From Platycnemis pennipes (taxonomy: Eukaryota; Arthropoda; Insecta; Odonata; Platycnemididae): a stretch of 64,000 nucleotides of DNA. The stretch lies in NCBI GenBank assembly GCA_933228895.1, contig CAKOGI010000034.1, positions 26,640 to 90,639 on the forward strand. Reading direction: 5' to 3'. The notes beneath the pieces were generated by a model that saw nothing but the letters and a program-made list of their open reading frames with translations, was not told the DNA's origin and made no database searches. The translations under genes were made by a program, and so were the position numbers. Of this stretch, positions 58,603 to 64,000 are shown piece after piece. Every line of letters begins with the position of its first letter. Within the stretch, counting starts at the first letter, position 1.

Positions 58603-58953
58603 GGACCCCTTTTATCTACATCCCTTCTAGAAGGTTCCCTCGATTCTCCTCGGACACCTTTTACGTACACCCTTTCTAGAAGGTTCCCTCCATACTCCCA
58701 TAACGTTGCCTGCGGTTGTTCTCGTCTTTTCCCTGCTGAGTGTGCGGAAAAGACGAGAACAACCGCAGACAACGTGATGGGAGTATCGAGGGAACCTTCT
58801 AGAAACACACTCAACCTCACGTGATGGACCCCCCCACTCACTTGACCTGCGGCTGCTGACGCCTTTTCCGTACCCCCTCCACCCTCACGTGATGGAAATT
58901 TCCATGCCCGAGATGGTATATAAAGGGATGGGATTCTGAGCCAAGACACATTC
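58603..58953 (+). promoter_or_regulatory. Heat-shock-type promoter of the YR gene, unit 3
   Basis: Perfect TTCnnGAAnnTTC elements at 58625-58637 and 58674-58686, an inverted one at 58792-58804, and TATATAAA at 58917-58924. One 48-bp repeat with its element is missing compared with units 1 and 2. Confidence 0.73.
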
Positions 58954-59434
58954 GTCCAGCAAAGGAGGAACACCGAGTTCTGAACGTCTTGTGCTCACCG
59001 AGAACCTTGCTGCACCTAGTTTCCTCAAGCAATTCTGTAGCGACTTCACAGACGGCCGTATATATTTTGGCACCTCCGCGCTGTGAACATCATCGGAAAT
59101 GGCACAGTCCATCTGTGGCGTAGCAGGAACCTGGTGTCTCACGCAACGGTTGTAGGTACGTGGGGGTGACATACTGAGACATGTATTATGTACGTATTTT
59201 CGATGACTTAGTTGTGATATACCGCAAATATCTGTTGAAGGTAATACGGCGTTACAGCATTTGAATTATTTTTACTTATTTTACTTATTTTAAAGAGAAG
59301 GTGTGCATTTCCTGTTATGTTCTTGATTTCTATCGTACATTTATCTGGAATATGTGTATTTATTTTTAATGTCACAATTTTGGCCAGAGTCCGTGGAATA
59401 CTCAACGGATGTGGCCGTTGGAGGCTTGAGGCAG

Positions 59435-61719
59435 ATGGGAGATAGAATCCAGGAAGGGGAGAATAATAGTAAAAAGAGTAAAAGGAAAAGTAACGCAAGA
59501 TATTCTGAGGTGACATCTGACCCCGTTTTATGGAAAAAAATAAAGACATTTAAGAAACGGTAGATGGATACTAGAAAAAAAAAGTTATTTCAGACGAACG
59601 AGAAGGGGCAATCTGAGTTCAGGAAAATAAATGAGAAGAGGAAAGCTCTAGAAGAAAAAATAAGGGAATCCATGGAAGCCGAAATTGCATTGAGAAAAAT
59701 TAATGAATATAACTCAGATTCAGCAAATTCGGGTGAGGGAGGGGGGTTACCGTCCCCGAAGAGGAAGAGCAATCAGGAGGAAAGAAAAATAAAATACAGA
59801 AAGAATTTGCGGAGGACTCCGCTGATATTCCATTTCCATCCAAAAAACCACGTTTTCCTGATACGATTGGGGTGAAATCGTCAGCGTCGCATAACGGTAA
59901 GAGAAATAAGGAGAAAAAGGAAGTCAAAATCGGGAAAAAAAATCAGGGCGACGCTGATAGATCACTTCATTCGGATAAACCACGCACTCCTGATACGAGC
60001 GACGTAAAAGTGTCAGCGTCCCCTACGAAGAAGAGGAAAAGCCATGTAAAGGAGGACACCGCTGATATTCCATTTCCATCCAAAAAACCATGTTCGATTG
60101 AAGGGTGTGACAAAGAGGGTATGGAATCCTCTATAGGGAAGAAGAGCGAAAACGATTCTGAGAGTTCAACTGAAGGTGCTCTTCACATAGAAGACGATTC
60201 TGAGAGTTCCACTGAAGGTGCTCTTCACGTAGAAGACGAGTCTGAGATTTCCACTGAAGGTGCTCTTCACGTAGAAGACGATTCTGAGATTGCCACTGAA
60301 GGTGCTCTTCACGTAGAAGACGATTCTGAGAGTTCAACTGAAGGTGCTCTTCACGTAGAAGACGATTCTGACAGTTCCACTGAAGCTGCTCTTCACGTAG
60401 AAGACGATTCTGAGAGTTCCACTGAAGGTGCTCTTCACGTAGAAGACGATTCTGAGATTTCCACTGAAGGTGCTCTTCACGTAGAAGACGATTCTGAGAG
60501 TTCAACTGAAGGTGCTCTTCACGTTGAAGACGATTCTGAGAGTTCCACTGAAGGTGCTCTTCACGTAGAAGACGATTCTGAGAGTTCAACTGAAGGTGCT
60601 CTTCACGTAGAAGACGATTCTGAGAGTTCCACTGAAGGTGCTCTTCACGTAGAAGACGATTCTGACAGTTCCACTGAAGGTGCTGTTCACGTAGAAGACG
60701 ATTCTGAGAGTTCCACTGAAGGTGCTCTTCAGGTAGAAGACGATTCTGACAGTTCCACTGAAGCTGCTCTTCACGTAGAAGACGATTCTGAGAGTTCCAC
60801 TGAAGGTGCTCTTCACGTAGAAGACGATTCTGAGATTTCCACTGAAGGTGCTCTTCACGTAGAAGACGATTCTGAGATTTCCACTGAAGGTGCTCTTCAC
60901 GTAGAAGACGATTCTGAGAGTTCCACTGAAGGTGCTCTTCATGTAGAAGACGATTCTGAGAGTTCCACTGAAGGTGCTCTTCACGTAGAAGACGATTCTG
61001 AGAGTTCCACTGAAGGTGCTCTTCACGTAGAAGACAATTCTGACAGTTCCACTGAAGGTGCTGTTCACGTAGAAGACGATTCTGAGAGTTCCACTGAAGG
61101 TGCTCTTCACGTAGAAGACGATTCTGAGAGTTCCACTGAAGGTGCTCTTCACGTAGAAGACGATTCTGAGAGTTCCACTGAAGCTGCTCTTAACGTAGAA
61201 GAAATGGAGAAAAGAGAACAAAAGACTCTGGCAGAAAAAAATTGCAGACGGAGAGCAGGTCCGCCGTCTATATTGGTGACCAAAAATGTTTCTTCTTCGC
61301 GTGATAAATTGAGCGAAGATGAAGACCCTACTTATGTCCCAAATGGTGACCAGCAAGGAAAAAGTGAACCCAGGAATACTTTGCCTTATAAAATAGGCGA
61401 AGGTGGATCTCCCAGTAATGGCACAAGTGGGGACGAGCTAAGTGAAGATGAAAGCGGAGATAGAAGTAAAGGAAGGGTGAAAGGAAAGTTGATTTTGTCC
61501 ATCACAGACCCAGACAAGGAAACAAAATTAAGGAAAAAATTTCCTTCATTGGCATCCAGGATAAGACCTGCAACAAATAGGGAAGCTTTCTACACAGCAG
61601 GTATGTTGAAGCCCTGCCCGCTGTGCGGCAGAAGATTAAAGTCACATCTAAATAGACATTTAACTCGTTCACATAAACTTGAGTTAAAAGTTTTGGAAGA
61701 GAGAAGGTTGAAAAATTAA
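59435..61719 (+). pseudogene. YR gene, N-terminal acidic and zinc-finger part, unit 3
   Basis: Same structure as unit 2: ATG at 59435, TAG at 59561-59563, frame change near 59800, then open to 61719. The acidic repeat region is more than doubled (25 copies), making the longest open frame of this part (about 615 codons from the GTG at 59872). The zinc-finger end is unchanged. Confidence 0.55.
60151..61200 (+). repeat. 42-bp coding minisatellite, 25 copies, unit 3
   Basis: Twenty-five in-frame 42-bp copies, 1050 bp. Blocks of unit types (for example D-type AALH, then S-type GALH, then EIS-type) recur, pointing to expansion by duplication of multi-copy blocks. Private variants include GAVH, LQVE, DESE and DNSD. 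Confidence 0.95.
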
Positions 61720-61759
61720 GCAGGTACACAACTTATGTCTGGGGTAAGGGAGTGTTCAG

Positions 61760-61959
61760 AAACCCAGAGGATTTCACACAAACGTTGTTTACTGACGCGT
61801 GGAGAAACTCAAGGAAGCTAGTAGTACTACGGGCGTTATCAAAAATGGGGGTGCAGATCATACCAAGCGGGACGCCACTAGATGACTTAATGACAACAGA
61901 TATGCCAGAATTATCAGGTGCATCATCAAATGAAGATAACGACTTAGAGGAAAAGGCAG
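61760..61959 (+). pseudogene. YR gene exon 3, unit 3
   Basis: Counterpart of 41034-41230 with a 3-bp in-frame gain (VVLRAL for VVRAL) and AGAAAC in place of AGGTAC at the acceptor side, changing Tyr to Asn. Confidence 0.5.
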
Positions 61960-62040
61960 GTGTATTCAAATATAACCCGATTTCCCAATTCTAATTCTTT
62001 CTATTAATTTCATTGCCATCTAAGAAGAGTCGAATATGTG

Positions 62041-62262
62041 TATCCAGTCATGGGAAATTATATCAGAATAATTAGTTTTAAATTAATACTTTATATACAT
62101 AAAATATTAGGTTTATTAATTACCATCACAGAATAATGAACATCAAACATTTATCCAGTCATGGGAAATTATATCAGAATAATTAGTTTTAAATTAATAC
62201 TTTATATACATAAAATATTAGGTTTATTAATTACCATCACAGAATAATGAACATCAAACATT
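62041..62262. repeat. 111-bp tandem duplication private to unit 3
   Basis: TATCCAGTCATGGGAAATTA onward occurs twice in tandem (62041-62151 and 62152-62262) in the intron before exon 4a. Units 1 and 2 have a single copy. Confidence 0.85.
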
Positions 62263-62276
62263 TATTTCTTACACAG

Positions 62277-62790
62277 ATGGCGACCTCATCACAATGGAAG
62301 ACCAGTCCTGCTCAAAGAGATTTTCTCGGACATCCACCACCGAAGACTCACCTCGAGGCACCTGGAAGATATAATGAAGATTTAAAAGAGAGAATCGAGT
62401 AACTTGCCCTCCTTTCTCGGGAGCCAATAAGGTGATTATAAAGATGGTGATTAAGTACTGTGCGAGAAATTAGTTTGCTATGTATCGCAAACGTAAACGC
62501 CAATCTGAAGGAATATCCCCGTAAACATTGCTATAACTTGTTAAAATCCAATTATTTTCATTATCTACTACTTACTGTCGTAAAAAAGTAGCATGGACAG
62601 AGGAATAATTTACATGCAAAATGTAATTCTTACGCAGCTGGCGACCTCATCACAAGGGAAGACGAGTCCTGCTCAAAGAGATCTTCACGGACATCCAGCA
62701 CCGAAGAGTCACTACGACGGTCCTGACACGAGTGATGTTGATTTTGAAGAGGAACGAGTAACCTGCCCTCCTTTATCGGGGGTAAAGAAG
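62277..62790 (+). pseudogene. YR gene duplicated exon pair, unit 3
   Basis: Exon 4a (62277-62431) has gained 2 bp and is frameshifted. Exon 4b (62638-62790) has AAA where units 1 and 2 have TAG, so it reads through as SGVKK. Its first base changed ATG to CTG. Confidence 0.52.
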
Positions 62791-63095
62791 GTGATTATAA
62801 TAATGGTGATTAAGTAAGTACTCTGCGACTAATTAGTTTCACCTTCCAAAAATCGTGATTAAGTACTACTCGACAATTTAGTTTGCTCTTACATAAATGC
62901 TATCGCAAACCTATACGACGATCTTAAGGGATGATTCCCGAGGACATTGTTCCAAATCATTAAGATCCGATTATTTATAATATTTACACCTATTGTCGTC
63001 AAAATGTATGATTTTTTAAAACAAGAGCAATGTTCCAACGTTGTAGAATGGCACACGTTTACCTGTAGCTAAATTTTTCTTTCCTTTCATTACAG

Positions 63096-63443
63096 ATTTT
63101 TGAAAACGCAACAATAGCCTCTGCTGGCGTGAATCGCTCCTCAGTTAGAAAAGTTATCGAAGCAAGTGGACTGAACGATGTGGGAGTTTTCAAAGATGAT
63201 CACCCTTTTGTAGTCAAGGAGAGGAACCATTGGACGGTACAGCTGAGCCATCCAGACCCCGAAAATTATTTAAGAAACGTTTGCCGCCTATTGAATTACT
63301 CTTACAAAGTTAATAACTTACAAGAACCATTTCAATGGCGGAGTTGTCTCTTAGATACCATCAATCACATGGCATATTTACATAAATATAATAAAACAGG
63401 AGCATCATATTGTTCTATGTTCAGCACATTGTGCAGGTGTTGA
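63096..63443 (+). pseudogene. YR gene exon 5, probable core-binding domain, unit 3
   Basis: As in unit 1 and unit 2, with the same shift after LCRC. KYNKTG replaces KYKETG. Confidence 0.48.
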
Positions 63444-63485
63444 AGTTCGCCAAAACGTGGGCAATGAACCCTCCAAAGGGGGCAA

Positions 63486-64000
63486 TTGAGGGCAAACATT
63501 CTCTCAACCACTGATATAGTGCAGGAGTTGGAATCAGTTAGGAAAATTGCGGAATTAGATAGGCCTAAAGTGGAGGAGGACCTGCAGTTCTTGAGAGAAG
63601 GTGTTTTCAACGGTTCGGGCCTTGTTAGTATATTCAGAGAAAGAGAAGCGAGAAGAAATAGACCCAGTTCCTCCAAAGGGTGTACAGCAAGAGTGAGGTA
63701 TACAGAAAAGTCTCGGGAGGTGGCGGAGGCCTGGCTACGCATTGTTAGATTCCTTGGCTGCGTCGCATTAACCAGAACAGCCCAGAGAAGGGGGGTTATA
63801 ATGAATTTGACAGTAGAGGAGGTTGACAATGCGATTTACGATAAAAATTCCAACAGCTACGTCATATCAGTTGCTCGCCACAAAACGTCCGCAAATGCAG
63901 CTGCTCAAGTGGTGGTAGAGAGTGATCTGTGGTATCTTTTTCACTATTACTTAGGAATGCGGAAAAGAGTCATCAACACTGACAACAATATCTTCATTAT
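63486..64000 (+). pseudogene. YR catalytic domain, N-terminal half, unit 3 (cut by window end)
   Basis: Box I and the HKTSANAAA hairpin are intact; the window ends within TDNNIFI. Whether unit 3 also has the inverted C-terminal half cannot be seen. Confidence 0.6.

Larger units (their letters stand above)
54894..64000 (+). repeat. Array unit 3, truncated by the window end
   Basis: Third head-to-tail copy. It lacks the 36412 insertion of unit 2, carries one heat-shock element fewer, and has the longest minisatellite (25 copies). It is cut within the YR catalytic half. Confidence 0.9.

Noticed and set aside
60131..61356. Long antisense open frames across the minisatellite (also 40035-40630 and 22368-22879)
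   Set aside because: They exist because the 42-bp unit is divisible by three and lacks stops on the reverse strand. The sense frame joins a zinc-finger region; the antisense frame shows only the repeat.
17062..64000. The three units as a pure assembly duplication
   Set aside because: Units differ by whole insertions with target duplications, private frameshifts, repeat-number changes and scattered substitutions. Misassembly of alleles is still possible and is listed as a check.

Overview
The window is eukaryotic, AT-rich and full of transposons, most likely from an insect. Signs of this are GT/AG-spliced coding exons, a THAP-domain exon, a DUF4806-like exon set, and Tigger, hAT-like, piggyBac-like, Copia and LINE sequences. 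Two LINE 3' tails have the hairpin and TAGATG-type ending that I associate with hemimetabolous insects; that placement is from memory and weak. There is no prokaryotic-style operon, rRNA gene or CRISPR array.

Left part (1-17061): two ordinary host-gene fragments lie at the left edge. One is the first coding exon of a THAP gene on the minus strand (202-302). The other is the last three exons of a DUF4806-like gene on the plus strand (817-976, 2125-2224, 4835-4904). The second intron of that gene holds a piggyBac-like element (TTAA duplication). A Tigger element (4899-6910, TA duplication) sits exactly at its stop codon. Further right are a GAATATT-type tandem repeat (7130-8012), a 4.3-kb palindrome-rich inverted-repeat element (8365-12661) interrupted by a non-autonomous hAT element (9520-11796, 8-bp duplication GTGGTCTT), and a 958-bp CCCAGC-ended element with TA duplication.

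Right part (17062-64000): a head-to-tail array of three copies of one large unit, beginning at 17062, 33531 and 54894, the third cut by the window edge. Each complete unit runs as follows: LINE remnants, a promoter with perfect heat-shock elements and a TATA box, the broken exons of a tyrosine-recombinase (YR, Crypton-like) gene, its catalytic C-terminal half on the opposite strand, degenerate self-copies, a 5'-truncated Copia element on the minus strand, and a fragment of a hAT element like the one at 9520-11796. Unit-to-unit junctions show a 5-bp microhomology (AATAA). The units have diverged since duplication. Unit 2 gained a 1215-bp CCCAGC-ended element and a 3.6-kb hAT-type element with its own transposase remnant. 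A coding minisatellite of 42 bp has 8, 10 and 25 copies in units 1, 2 and 3.

How the parts fit: the array looks like a segmental amplification of a locus carrying a heat-shock-type promoter in front of a degenerate YR gene. All units share some lesions (stops, frameshifts, the split catalytic domain), so these predate the amplification. Other lesions are private to single units. The later insertions provide clean filled/empty-site comparisons within one molecule.
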